Origin: Desulfovibrionaceae bacterium
Lineage (GTDB): Bacteria > Desulfobacterota > Desulfovibrionia > Desulfovibrionales > Desulfovibrionaceae
Direction of reading: 5' to 3'
DNA: 58,866 bases
Assembly (NCBI GenBank): GCA_031082225.1
Contig: JAVHLG010000017.1
Coordinates: forward strand, 1-58,866
Shown: in pieces, positions 9,147 to 17,422 of the stretch
How the letters are laid out: each line of letters opens with the position of its first letter
How positions within the stretch are numbered: position 1 is the stretch's first letter
Notes under the pieces: generated by a model
Told to the model about the DNA's origin: nothing
The model's database searches: none
What the model saw: only the letters and a program-made list of their open reading frames with translations
Made by a program: the position numbers and the translations under genes

Positions 9147-9275
9147 ACGCGTAAGGATTTATGGCATATCCCTTCGCGCTTCGCGGCAGACCGCCCGGCC
9201 AAAAGGCGGCGTCGCGAACGGACGGCCCACGGGCGTCCCGCGCGAATCACCAGTCATCTCCCCAAGGGGGCGTTT

Positions 9276-11462
9276 ATGCGGCGACATGGCGGGCGGATCA
9301 TGGCCCTTGTCTTTTTTTGCGTCCTGCAGGCCTGTGCCGTTGCGGCCATGGCTGCGGACATCGCCTCTTACGACCAGGCCCGGGACCGGCTCGTGGCCCA
9401 GGTTGTCGGCGACAGGACCGACGTCCTGGAAATCCTGGGGAACCCCGCCGGGCTGACGGGCCCCGTGGACGTGGTCGCCGGAGACGAAACCCTGCGCCTT
9501 GGCCGCGGCCCGGGCTGGCTCTTCGCCGTCCGGCTCGACGCCGGGAAAAATCCGCTGTTCTTGGTGGCCTTCGTGGGCCAGGGCGCCTCGGTGGACGTCC
9601 AGGAGGCCAAGGCCGCCCCCCCGGGCCTCTCCCCGCTGCCACGCTTGGGCGCCCCCCGGACGGCCGCCGCCGTGACCAGCCGGGATGCGGCCTTCGCCGT
9701 CCTGACGGCGGAGCTTTTGGGGCACAGCACGGTCGGCCGCCGCGTCCACGTGGCCACGGCCAAGGTCGAGGGACCGTCCGTCGCCGTGCCCACCTGGAAG
9801 GAAACGGTCACCCTCTCCGGCGGCCCGGGCTGGCTTTTTTTCGTGGACGACGCGCCCCGGGCCAACTGGGCCCACGCCTGCCGCTACGTCCTGGTTTCCG
9901 AGGACGGCGCCCTTGCCGTGCACAAGGCCCAGACCCCGCCAAGCGACATGTCCGCCTTCACGGAACTGACCACCTGGCCCGCAGCCAAGGCCTCCCTTCC
10001 CGTGACACGCCGCGGCGCTCCAGGTTCCCTGCGGCAATCCACACCGGCCGCCAACCGCTACGCAGTCATCATCTCCGGCGGCTGGAACCAGTGGTCGAAC
10101 TATCCCCGCTACTGGAACGACTGCGCCTTTTTCTACAACACGCTCATGCACTACGGGTTTCTCAAGGACCACGTCACCGTGCTCTTCGCCGACGGCACGG
10201 ACCCGGCCGTGGACCGCTCCGACGGCATAAGCTCCCCCCTGGACTTCGACGGCGACAACCTGCCCGACATCAACTACAGCGCCACCAAGGCCAACATCGC
10301 CCTGGTCTTCAACCAGCTCGCCGCCAACCTCGGGGCGAACGACCTCCTCTACATCTTCACCACCGACCACGGCTCGGCCCAGGACGGCAACGTATATCCC
10401 TATGCCGTACCCAGCGTGACCCTCAACCTGTGGGGCGAGGAGATCACCGGGGACGAGCTGGCCGCCGAGGTGGACAAGGTCACGGCCAAGGCCGTGGTCG
10501 GCATCTTCGAACAGTGCTTTTCCGGGGGGCTGGTGGAGACCCTGGCCGGGGCGAACCGGGTGGTCATGTCCGCCTCGCGCTGGTGGGAGCTGTCCTACGC
10601 CATGGGACCGGACTACGAATACGACGAATTTTCCTATTACGTGACCACGGCCCTGGCCGATCCGAAACAGGGCGACACCAACGGCGACGGCATGGTGACC
10701 ATGGAGGAGGCCTACCTCTTCGCCCTCAGGCATGACTCCAACCAGTCAGAATCCCTGGACTCCACCCTGGACAACCTGGGCGAACATCCCTCCTACATCA
10801 GCACCCCCTGGGATCTGGGCCGCACCCTGTCCCTTGGCGGCAGCGAACCCACGGCCCGTCCGCCCGTCCTGGCCGGATACTCCCAGTTCCAGACCGCCGA
10901 GGACTTTCCCACCCCGGACCCGTCCGCCGCCAAAGGCTGGCACGGCGACGACGCCACCTGGACCCACACCCTGCCCTTCGTCTTCCCCCTGGCCGGGCAG
11001 TCGTATTCCAGCGTCAGCGTGTCCTCCAACGGCGTTCTCTTTTTCGGCGATCCGTCCACCAGCGGTAAAAACAGCATAAACGCCCTGTCGGCGGCCATAG
11101 CCATCGCCCCCCAGTGGGACGATCTGACCACCGCCGACTCCCAAAGCGACATCTTCGTCACGGATACCGCCGGGCATACGACCATCGTCTGGGCCGGGCT
11201 GACCTATGTGGACCAGCAAGCGGTCAACATGGCCGTCAGGTTGTATCCCGACGGGAACTTCACCCTGTATTACGATACCGGCAACAACCTGACCACCCGC
11301 CTGCCCATGCGGGACAAGACCATCGGCGTGTCTGCGGGGGGGGGCCTGCATCCGGCCCTGCACAACGGGATGGCCATGCTCTCCATGGCCCCGGCCGTGG
11401 CCTTCCGCCGGGCCACGGCCCCCTGGGCGGTTCCCCCGGCGACCCTTTTGCTGTCCGAATAG
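9276..11462 (+). CDS. Exported caspase-like (clan CD, C13/legumain-type) cysteine protease
   Basis: A 728-residue protein. ATG 9276 was chosen because it begins a signal peptide (MRRHGGRIMALVFFCVLQAC, cleavage near AMA-ADI) after GGGGG; longer frames add a basic non-signal leader. Residues about 265-510 form the protease domain: strand NRYAVIISGGWN, catalytic His365 in TTDHGS and Cys414 in EQCFSGG, the His-Gly and Cys-Gly spacing typical of clan CD. A DxDxDG-like site (DFDGDNLPD) and a full EF-hand loop DTNGDGMVTMEE at 467-478 suggest calcium binding. The C-terminal ~190 residues form a beta-sandwich (FPLAGQSYSSVSVSSNGVLF, then WDDL) also seen in the two gingipain-like proteins at 22.5-28.5 kb. 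It ends in a short leucine tail (ATLLLSE). Substrate unknown; the site of action is periplasm or outside. Confidence 0.8.
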   Translation: MRRHGGRIMALVFFCVLQACAVAAMAADIASYDQARDRLVAQVVGDRTDVLEILGNPAGLTGPVDVVAGDETLRLGRGPGWLFAVRLDAGKNPLFLVAFVGQGASVDVQEAKAAPPGLSPLPRLGAPRTAAAVTSRDAAFAVLTAELLGHSTVGRRVHVATAKVEGPSVAVPTWKETVTLSGGPGWLFFVDDAPRANWAHACRYVLVSEDGALAVHKAQTPPSDMSAFTELTTWPAAKASLPVTRRGAPGSLRQSTPAANRYAVIISGGWNQWSNYPRYWNDCAFFYNTLMHYGFLKDHVTVLFADGTDPAVDRSDGISSPLDFDGDNLPDINYSATKANIALVFNQLAANLGANDLLYIFTTDHGSAQDGNVYPYAVPSVTLNLWGEEITGDELAAEVDKVTAKAVVGIFEQCFSGGLVETLAGANRVVMSASRWWELSYAMGPDYEYDEFSYYVTTALADPKQGDTNGDGMVTMEEAYLFALRHDSNQSESLDSTLDNLGEHPSYISTPWDLGRTLSLGGSEPTARPPVLAGYSQFQTAEDFPTPDPSAAKGWHGDDATWTHTLPFVFPLAGQSYSSVSVSSNGVLFFGDPSTSGKNSINALSAAIAIAPQWDDLTTADSQSDIFVTDTAGHTTIVWAGLTYVDQQAVNMAVRLYPDGNFTLYYDTGNNLTTRLPMRDKTIGVSAGGGLHPALHNGMAMLSMAPAVAFRRATAPWAVPPATLLLSE

Positions 11463-11473
11463 GTCGGCGCGGG

Positions 11474-11489
11474 AGCCCCATGCGGGGCT
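11474..11489 (+). terminator. Hairpin after the caspase-like gene
   Basis: A perfect six-base stem AGCCCC/GGGGCT with an ATGC loop, 12 bases after the stop. No T-run follows, so termination may be weak. Confidence 0.35.
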
Positions 11490-11565
11490 TGCCCGGCCCC
11501 GGCAGGGAGGGCTATCGTCGGCCGCCACGGGCCGGGACCGCCCGAAACGGCAGAGGGGATCGGAC

Positions 11566-13827
11566 ATGGCGAACATCCTGGTGGTCGACGATTCCGCGCT
11601 CATCTGCGCCTGGCTGGAAAAGCTTCTGCCGAACATGGGGCACGCCGTGGCCGCCGCCGCCCGGGACGGGGCCGAGGCCGCGCGGCTGGCCGGAAGCCTG
11701 CGGCCGGACCTGGTGCTCATGGACGTGCGCATGCCCGGGGAGATGGACGGCCTGGCCGCCGGAGAGCATATCCGCGCCGCCCTGGACATCCCCGTGGTGT
11801 ACATGACCGCCCATACCGACGACGCCATGCTCGGGCGCATCATGGCCTCCTCCCCCCTGGGCTTCGTGACCAAGCCCATCCAGGCCGCCCAGTTGCGCCT
11901 GACCCTGGAGATCGCCCTGCGCGCCCGGGCCGAACGCGACCTGGCCTCGGCCAACGCCCGCTTCCGCAACCTGGCGGACAACGCCACGGACATGATCTTC
12001 CGCTTCCGCTTCGCGGACCAGGCCTACGAATACGTCAACCGGGCCATCACCGAAATCATCGGATACCCCCCCGCCGATCTGTACGCCGATCCCAACCTGC
12101 TTTTCCGCATCATCCATCCCGAGAGCCGGGGCTACCTGGAAACCCGGTGGGCCCGGTTTCTCGCGGGCGACATCGAGCCGACCTATGAATACCGCATCGT
12201 CCACGCCAACGGCACGCCGCGCTGGCTCTTCCAGCGCAACATGCCCGTGTGCGACGAATCCGGAAGGATCGTGGCCCTGGACGGCATGGTCACGGACGTC
12301 ACCGAGCGCAAAAGCCTGGAGCAGCGGCTGCGGCGGGATCTGGAAAGCGCGGACGAGGCCTCCCGGGCCAAGACCCGGCTCCTGGCCCGGGTGGGGCATG
12401 AACTGCGCACCCCCTTAAACAGCATCGTGGGCATGTGCGAGGTGCTGGCCGAGGCCCCCCTGCCCCTGGAGCAGCGACAGTGCGTGGCGACCATCGCCCG
12501 CTCGGGCGACGCCCTGTCGCGGCTGATCAACGAGATCCTGGACATCTCCCGGATGGATTCCGGCCAGATGGAGTTGGCCAGAACCCCCTTCGACCCCGCC
12601 GAACTACTCGGGGAGGCTGCCGACGACGTGCTGGCCCGGGCCAGGGAGAAGGGCCTGCGCCTGGTGGTCAGGACCGGGGCGGACCTGCCGCAGACGGTCT
12701 ACGGCGACGCCGGGGCCATCCGCCGGGTCCTGGGCAACCTGGCGGACAACGCCGTGCGCTTTACGGCCCGGGGCGAGGTGGAGCTCATGGCCGGGCTGCG
12801 CAACGACGAGACGGGGTTTCCCTGGCTGGTCTACCGCGTCCGGGATACCGGCAAGGGCATCGATCCCCGGGAACACCGCATGATCTTCGAGCCCTTCGCC
12901 ACGGCCAGGCTGTCCGAAGACTCCTCACCCGGGGCCGGTCTCGGACTGGCCGTGTCCGCCCGGCTGGCCGGACTCATGGGCGGATCGATCACCGTGGAAA
13001 GCCGCCCGGGCCTGGGCAGCCTGTTTACCTTCAGCGTGCCCGTGGAATTCCCGGACCAAAAAAAACCGGACGAAACGCCGCCAGCACAAAAGGACGCGCC
13101 CCAGAGGGAGGCCCCCTCCCCCCAGGCCGTCCGCCGGGTACTCGTGGCCGAGGACAACGCCGCAAACCGCAACGTCATCGCCCTCTATCTGAACGGATCG
13201 CCCTATGTGGCGGACATGGCCGCCGACGGGGCCGAGGCCCTGGCCCTTTTCCGGCCCGGAACGCACGCCCTGGCGATCATGGACATCGACATGCCGGTCA
13301 TGGACGGATTTGCGGCCACCCGGGAACTGCGGCGCATGGAGGCAAAGGCCCAGACCGCGCCGGTCCCGGTCATCGCCCTTACCGCCCACGATCTCCCGGA
13401 GATACGGCGGCTGATGCGCGAGGCCGGATGCACGGATTTTCTGGTCAAACCGGTGCGCAAAACCCGATTGTTCGAGGCCATGTCCCAGGCCTGCCGGGCG
13501 GGCATGCCCTTTGTGGAGCTGGACGCGGCGCAGGGCGAGCCGCCCCCCGAGGTCTTGCGGCTTCTGCCTGCCTTTTTCGAAATCCAGACCCGAAACCTGA
13601 ACAAGATGCGTCAGGCCCTGGAGCAACAGGATATCAACACCTTACGCATCATGGGCCACGGACTGCGCGGCGCGGCACTGACCTACGGGATGTACGCCAT
13701 GGCCGACATCGGCACGGAGATCGAAAAGGCGGCCAAATCCGAGGACGCCGCCGCCATCCCCGCGTTTCTGGATCTCCTGGAGGCGGAAATCAGCCTCCAG
13801 GCGGGCAAACGCCGCCCCCCGGCCTGA
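11566..13827 (+). CDS. Hybrid sensor histidine kinase (REC-PAS-HisKA-HATPase-REC-HPt)
   Basis: A 753-residue soluble phosphorelay kinase with GAGGGG before the ATG. Domain order: receiver at 1-120 (acidic pair D8/D9, phospho-acceptor D53, MDVRMPG), PAS at about 130-245 (ending VTDVTERK), HisKA with the H-box VGHELRTPLNS near 280, HATPase with DTGKGID and GAGLGLAVS (about 380-490), a second receiver near 520-640 (MDIDMPVMDG), and a C-terminal HPt domain with its His in GHGLRGAAL. The N-terminal receiver suggests the kinase is itself a target of another kinase. The neighbouring single receiver at 13973 is the obvious partner or competitor for phosphate. No membrane span is visible. Confidence 0.9.
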   Translation: MANILVVDDSALICAWLEKLLPNMGHAVAAAARDGAEAARLAGSLRPDLVLMDVRMPGEMDGLAAGEHIRAALDIPVVYMTAHTDDAMLGRIMASSPLGFVTKPIQAAQLRLTLEIALRARAERDLASANARFRNLADNATDMIFRFRFADQAYEYVNRAITEIIGYPPADLYADPNLLFRIIHPESRGYLETRWARFLAGDIEPTYEYRIVHANGTPRWLFQRNMPVCDESGRIVALDGMVTDVTERKSLEQRLRRDLESADEASRAKTRLLARVGHELRTPLNSIVGMCEVLAEAPLPLEQRQCVATIARSGDALSRLINEILDISRMDSGQMELARTPFDPAELLGEAADDVLARAREKGLRLVVRTGADLPQTVYGDAGAIRRVLGNLADNAVRFTARGEVELMAGLRNDETGFPWLVYRVRDTGKGIDPREHRMIFEPFATARLSEDSSPGAGLGLAVSARLAGLMGGSITVESRPGLGSLFTFSVPVEFPDQKKPDETPPAQKDAPQREAPSPQAVRRVLVAEDNAANRNVIALYLNGSPYVADMAADGAEALALFRPGTHALAIMDIDMPVMDGFAATRELRRMEAKAQTAPVPVIALTAHDLPEIRRLMREAGCTDFLVKPVRKTRLFEAMSQACRAGMPFVELDAAQGEPPPEVLRLLPAFFEIQTRNLNKMRQALEQQDINTLRIMGHGLRGAALTYGMYAMADIGTEIEKAAKSEDAAAIPAFLDLLEAEISLQAGKRRPPA

Positions 13828-13850
13828 GACGGGAGCACGGCGCGCCACCG

Positions 13851-13866
13851 GCCGCCGCCAGGCGGC
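13851..13866 (+). terminator. GC hairpin after the hybrid kinase
   Basis: GCCGCC and GGCGGC pair perfectly around a GCCA loop, 24 bases after the stop. There is no T-run, so its role is uncertain. Confidence 0.3.
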
Positions 13867-13972
13867 GACTGCGGACCGAGGTTCACGGACCGGAGCGGGG
13901 TATGTGCAGAGGCATGTGCAGGTTGCTTTGTAAAACGGGAAAGGATACATCTGGCGCGGGAAGTCTCCAGTC

Positions 13973-14380
13973 ATGAAGTTTCTTTTTGTCGACGACGACG
14001 AAAGCATCCTGCTTTTTCTGGGCGAATGTCTTGCGCCCTATGCTGTCTGCGTGCCCGCGCACAACGGCGCCGAGGCGGTCTCGGCCTTTGGCCGGGCCAT
14101 GGCCGGGGGCGAGCCCTTCACCGTGGTGTTCATGGACATCCTTATGCCGGACATGGACGGCAACCGGGTGGTGCGGGAGTTGCGCCACATGGAGCAGGCC
14201 CAGGGGGTTCCCGAGGCCGGGCGGTTCAAGCTGGTGATGATCTCCGTGTGCACGGACACCAAAAACGTCAACGAATCCTTTTTCGACGGCCTGGCCGACG
14301 CCTACATCCCCAAACCCCTGCGCGCCGACGCCCTGCTGCGGGAGTTGCGCAAGCTGGGCATGATCCCCGCCGTCTCCTGA
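13973..14380 (+). CDS. Stand-alone response regulator receiver
   Basis: A 135-residue single receiver domain with no output domain. It has the acidic pocket D7-D9, phospho-acceptor D55 in FMDILMPDMDG, a conserved Ser/Thr in MISVCTD and the Lys in IPKPLRAD. It lies 145 bases after the hybrid kinase on the same strand, so a shuttle role in the same phosphorelay is likely. GGGAAG lies 11 bases before the ATG. Single receivers of this type work by protein-protein contact (CheY or Spo0F-like). Confidence 0.85.
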   Translation: MKFLFVDDDESILLFLGECLAPYAVCVPAHNGAEAVSAFGRAMAGGEPFTVVFMDILMPDMDGNRVVRELRHMEQAQGVPEAGRFKLVMISVCTDTKNVNESFFDGLADAYIPKPLRADALLRELRKLGMIPAVS

Positions 14381-14516
14381 CCATCTCCGCCCCGCCTTCC
14401 CCGTCCGTCCGCACCAGAGCCAAAGCCGTGCCTTCCCAGTCCCTCATGGGGTCCAGGATGCACCCGTGGCGCACGTTTTTTTCAGGAAGCGGCCTTCTTT
14501 TCCATGGGGCGCACGG

Positions 14517-14729
14517 CTAGAGCCTGTCCAGCGGCACGCCGGCGAAGGCGTCGTCGAAATCGTCGTCCATCTGGGCCAGAAACTGGGCCGGATGGAACTG
14601 GGCGCTGCAGAACTTGCAGCGAAGATAAGCCCGCCGTCAGTCGCGCTCGGCCTCAAGCTCCCCCCCGCAACGCGGACACGGGGTCTTGAGGGCCACGGCC
14701 CGGGAAAACGGCATCGCGCCGTGCAACAT
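14517..14729 (-). CDS. Small dual-CXXC zinc-ribbon protein with in-frame UGA (putative selenoprotein)
   Basis: Read through one TGA (14637-14639), this minus-strand frame gives a coherent 70-residue protein. It has CPRCGG at 18-23, selenocysteine predicted at 31 (AERD-U-RRAYL) and CKFC at 38-41, then an acidic tail (MDDDFDDAF) ending VPLDRL. GGGAGG sits 9 bases before ATG 14729, 17 bases downstream of the HD-GYP stop, so it is the last gene of that operon. Both halves read as one zinc ribbon, and the UGA is followed by a hairpin fitting the bacterial SECIS model (14600-14639). I recall a RefSeq family named dual CXXC motif small (seleno)protein in Desulfovibrio; I could not check it. Function unknown. 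The alternative is a nonsense mutation in a Cys, Trp or Arg codon. Confidence 0.75.
14600..14639 (-). promoter_or_regulatory. bSECIS-like selenocysteine insertion hairpin
   Basis: Directly 3' of the UGA codon on the minus strand, GCTGCA (14620-14615) pairs perfectly with TGCAGC (14609-14604) around a five-base loop AGTTC. An outer GGGC (14632-14629) pairs with GCCC (14603-14600), with an eight-base bulge on the 5' side. The UGA-to-loop distance is 22 bases, and a G followed by U sits at loop position two. Published bacterial SECIS rules ask for about 16-37 bases and a G within the first two loop positions. All bases are also coding. Confidence 0.65.
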
Positions 14730-14745
14730 GCGCCACCCTCCCGAT

Positions 14746-15777
14746 TCAGACGATGTTGGCCCCGCTTAAGACCATGACCAGGGTCTTGAAGACGTCCAGG
14801 TCGAAGGCCCCGGGCATGTCGTCGCGCATGACCCGCAGGGCCTCGAAGGGCGAAAACGCGTCGGCGTAGGGGCGTTTGGTGGTCATGGCGTCATAGACGT
14901 CGGCAGCGGACAGAACCCGCACGTGCAAGGGAATGTCCTTTCCCGTGAGGCCGCCGGGGTAGCCCACGCCGTTTATGCGCTCGTGATGCAAAAGGATGCA
15001 GGCCGTGACCTCGGACGAAAGGGGCATGTCCATGCAAAACGCCACGCCCTTGACCGGATGGGTCTCCACCACCCGGCGCTCCTCCATGGTCAGGGGGCCG
15101 GGTTTCTGCAAAATGGCCTTGTCCACGGCCATCTTCCCCAGGTCATGGAGCATGGCCCCCACCCCCGTGGCTACCACCAGCTCCTCCGTGACGCGCATGG
15201 CCTGCAGGATGGCCGTGGCGTAGACGAAGACCTGCACGCTGTGGGAATAGACGGAATAATCGTGGGAGGCCAGGGCGGCGATCTGCTTGAGGGCCTCGCC
15301 CTTGGATAAAAACTGCACGGCCTGGTCCACGAAACCCAGGATGCGGGAATATTCCCGCTTGGTCATGCCCGTGGGCAGCTTGTTGTCGAAGACGTCCTGG
15401 ACGATGCCCGTGGCTGCCGAGTGCAGCACCTTGGAGCGTTCCCGCACCGGCACGTCCTCGTCGGCCAGGATCCGGGGAAGATGGCGCTCCACGTAGTCCT
15501 GATAGTTCTGGCGTTCCTGGGCCAGGATATAGACTTCGGACACGCCGCTGTCGTGGAGTTTCTTGCGGTGGCGGGGGGTGAACAGCTCGCCCTGGCCGGC
15601 GTACAGCACGAACCGCCCGGCCTGCTTGATGTAGACCTTGAATGTCCCAAGGGTTTCCGGGAAGATCAAAAGCGGGTGAACGGCGAAAAAGAGGTCTTTC
15701 GCCTCCCCGCCAGCCACGCCCCCCACATCCTTGTTCACGGCGCCCCCCAGTCCCAGGCCTGGTCGTTGTCCCCTCAT
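14746..15777 (-). CDS. HD-GYP domain protein (probable c-di-GMP phosphodiesterase)
   Basis: A 343-residue soluble protein. The N-terminal ~130 residues resemble the DUF3391-like leader of HD-GYP proteins (strand-rich, YIKQAGRFVLYAGQG, KKLHDSGVSEVYI). The catalytic part has the metal-binding HDLGK near 207 and HHERINGVGYPGG near 270, so the GYP motif is intact and hydrolysis of c-di-GMP is likely. The ATG at 15777 overlaps the stop of the upstream comB-like gene (ATGA). An internal GTG near residue 14 is also possible because the first residues look poorly conserved. The seleno-candidate gene follows 17 bases after its stop. Confidence 0.85.
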   Translation of the reverse strand: MRGQRPGLGLGGAVNKDVGGVAGGEAKDLFFAVHPLLIFPETLGTFKVYIKQAGRFVLYAGQGELFTPRHRKKLHDSGVSEVYILAQERQNYQDYVERHLPRILADEDVPVRERSKVLHSAATGIVQDVFDNKLPTGMTKREYSRILGFVDQAVQFLSKGEALKQIAALASHDYSVYSHSVQVFVYATAILQAMRVTEELVVATGVGAMLHDLGKMAVDKAILQKPGPLTMEERRVVETHPVKGVAFCMDMPLSSEVTACILLHHERINGVGYPGGLTGKDIPLHVRVLSAADVYDAMTTKRPYADAFSPFEALRVMRDDMPGAFDLDVFKTLVMVLSGANIV

Positions 15778-16517
15778 ATGGCCTTGGCGTCCCCGGATGC
15801 CGCATCCGTCGTCCGCCGCCCCCGGCCCGGCCCCAGGGGCGTAAGCTCCACAAACCCTTCCGGGGTGCGTCCGGCGTGCAACACGAAGTCAAAGGCGTCC
15901 AACTCCAGGCACAGGTCAAAATCGGTCTCGGGAACAATGGCCGACTCCCCGAAAAAGATCTCGGCGCTTGGCGTGTTGCGCACGAAACTGCGGATGGCCT
16001 CCATGACGTTGGGCACGCCCTCCAGCTCGTTTTTCAGATACATGGCGCACAGCTTGTCTTCCGGGGCCGGGGTCTCTCCGGCCCGGCCCATGGCCGCCAG
16101 GGTGACCACCTCGGGCATCCGGGCCACCAGGTAGGCCCCGGTGGCGGAAAGATTGACGAAGGACATAAACAGCACGTCCTGGGCCGATTCCATGGCCGCC
16201 AGGATGCCCCGGGTTCCGGCGCTGGTGGCCTGGACCACGGTTTTGCCGGACAGGTCGGCGTCTTTGATCTCCGTGGGCGAATTGCCGAAATCGAAGCCCT
16301 CGGGCTTCAGGCAGCCGCGCTCCCCCATGAGGACGAATTCCGGATGGGCGGCCTTCAGCTCCAGGGCCTGTTCCACGCTGTCTGCGGGGATGATGCGCGC
16401 GGCCCCGGCGGCCACGGCGTGGCAGGCCGTGGAGACGGCCCGGAACACGTCGATGACCACCGCCGTGCCCTTGGCCTTGGCCGCGCCCGACAGCAGGTTG
16501 GCGATGACGATATGCAT
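15774..16517 (-). CDS. comB: ComB-family protein (2-phosphosulfolactate phosphatase-like)
   Basis: A 247-residue protein; ATG 16517 follows GGGAG, while longer frames lack one. The signatures match the ComB family: VVIDVFRAVSTA (17-30), LMGERG, FDFGNSPTEI, ATSAGTRG and MSFVNLSAT. ComB removes phosphate from 2-phospho-3-sulfolactate in coenzyme M synthesis. In bacteria without coenzyme M the physiological substrate of ComB homologues is unclear, so the function here should be read as Mg-dependent acid phosphatase of the ComB fold. It is first in the operon with HD-GYP and the putative selenoprotein. A nine-base-arm hairpin lies in its leader. Confidence 0.75.
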   Translation of the reverse strand: MHIVIANLLSGAAKAKGTAVVIDVFRAVSTACHAVAAGAARIIPADSVEQALELKAAHPEFVLMGERGCLKPEGFDFGNSPTEIKDADLSGKTVVQATSAGTRGILAAMESAQDVLFMSFVNLSATGAYLVARMPEVVTLAAMGRAGETPAPEDKLCAMYLKNELEGVPNVMEAIRSFVRNTPSAEIFFGESAIVPETDFDLCLELDAFDFVLHAGRTPEGFVELTPLGPGRGRRTTDAASGDAKAI

Positions 16518-16856
16518 GGCGGGACTCCCTTGGGCCGGGGGGGCGCATGCCGTACCCCCGGCCAGATAATGCATACCAGCGCCGGGTGGATTTGAAAAGC
16601 GCCCTCTCCCCGGCCATTTTGGCCCACGGCAGGGCCTCGCGTCCGTCCTGTAACGCGCCGGACCCGCCCGCACATCGGTGTCGGTCCCGACGCCGCAGCT
16701 TATCCGCTCTTGCCACGGACAAAAAAGACCGTCATGGTGCGTGGGATGAGGATTCCTCCCTGCCCTGGACCATGCCTCTTACGGGCGTGCGGTCGGCGGG
16801 GGAGGGACGCGGCGCGGCCTGCGCCGGGATCCACCACAACCTGAAAGGAGGCGTGC
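16518..16856. other. Divergent intergenic region between the comB-like operon and an exported protein
   Basis: Apart from the comB leader hairpin at 16533-16563 and the AAAGGAGG for the gene at 16857, I see no convincing promoter pair, RNA gene or coding frame. A slightly AT-richer patch at 16564-16590 (containing AGATAATGCATACC) may hold the minus-strand -10. Confidence 0.4.
16533..16563 (-). promoter_or_regulatory. Leader hairpin upstream of the comB-like operon
   Basis: GGCCGGGGG (16533-16541) and CCCCCGGCC (16555-16563) form a perfect nine-base inverted repeat with a 13-base loop, 16-46 bases before the start codon. It could affect initiation or attenuation, or be a protein-binding site. 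Confidence 0.35.
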
Positions 16857-17282
16857 ATGAAGGGGTTATTTTCCTGCATGGCGATGCTGTGCCTGCTCTT
16901 TTTGGCCACCACGGGACGTGCGGCGGGCGACGTGCCCAATCTGGCGGGCGTCTGGACCACGACATCCGAGGGCGGGGTGATCGTCAGGGGTGAGACCGTT
17001 GGCCCGGCCACCCACTGGGAGAAAAAACAGACCACCCTGAAGGGGGAGCTGACCATCAAGGAACAAAGCGGCCGCGTGCTCTTCGGCGAATTCACCTCTC
17101 CCCGCCACGCGGAGGCGTTTATCGCGGTCATCGGCCATGACGGCAGGCATATCTATTTCGCCGACACGGACGGCTATTACGACGCCACCCTCGTGGACCC
17201 GGACACCATCGAGATGGTATACCGGCACGTGACCCCTACGGACACCGTGGCCGCCGTGGGTGTCTGGAAGCGGAAGAAATAA
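16857..17282 (+). CDS. Small exported protein, probably beta-barrel-like
   Basis: A 141-residue protein with AAAGGAGG before the ATG. Residues 1-22 are a signal peptide (MKGLFSCMAMLCLLFLATTG, cleavage near GRA-AGD). The mature part begins LAGVWTTTSEGG and has repeated strand and Gly patterns (GRVLFGEFTS, HIYFADTDGYYDATLVD, VGVWKRKK), which resemble a small lipocalin- or avidin-like barrel. The family is not recognised. It is probably periplasmic. It stands alone between divergent and unrelated genes. Confidence 0.7.
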   Translation: MKGLFSCMAMLCLLFLATTGRAAGDVPNLAGVWTTTSEGGVIVRGETVGPATHWEKKQTTLKGELTIKEQSGRVLFGEFTSPRHAEAFIAVIGHDGRHIYFADTDGYYDATLVDPDTIEMVYRHVTPTDTVAAVGVWKRKK

Positions 17283-17422
17283 CCGCGTCTCCCAAAATGC
17301 GCAGGCGGACCGGACACCGCCGGCCGGATCGGCAAGGGGGCCGCATGGGGCATTGACGCCCCCGGCCCCCGGTGGCAACGTAGCGGAAACGCTCGCCAAC
17401 CACCGTACCAAGGGGGCATGCC

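Noticed and set aside
14637-14639. The TGA as proof of a pseudogene
   Set aside because: The frame continues with coherent zinc-ribbon residues and a SECIS-like hairpin, so recoding is the better reading; a mutation remains the alternative.
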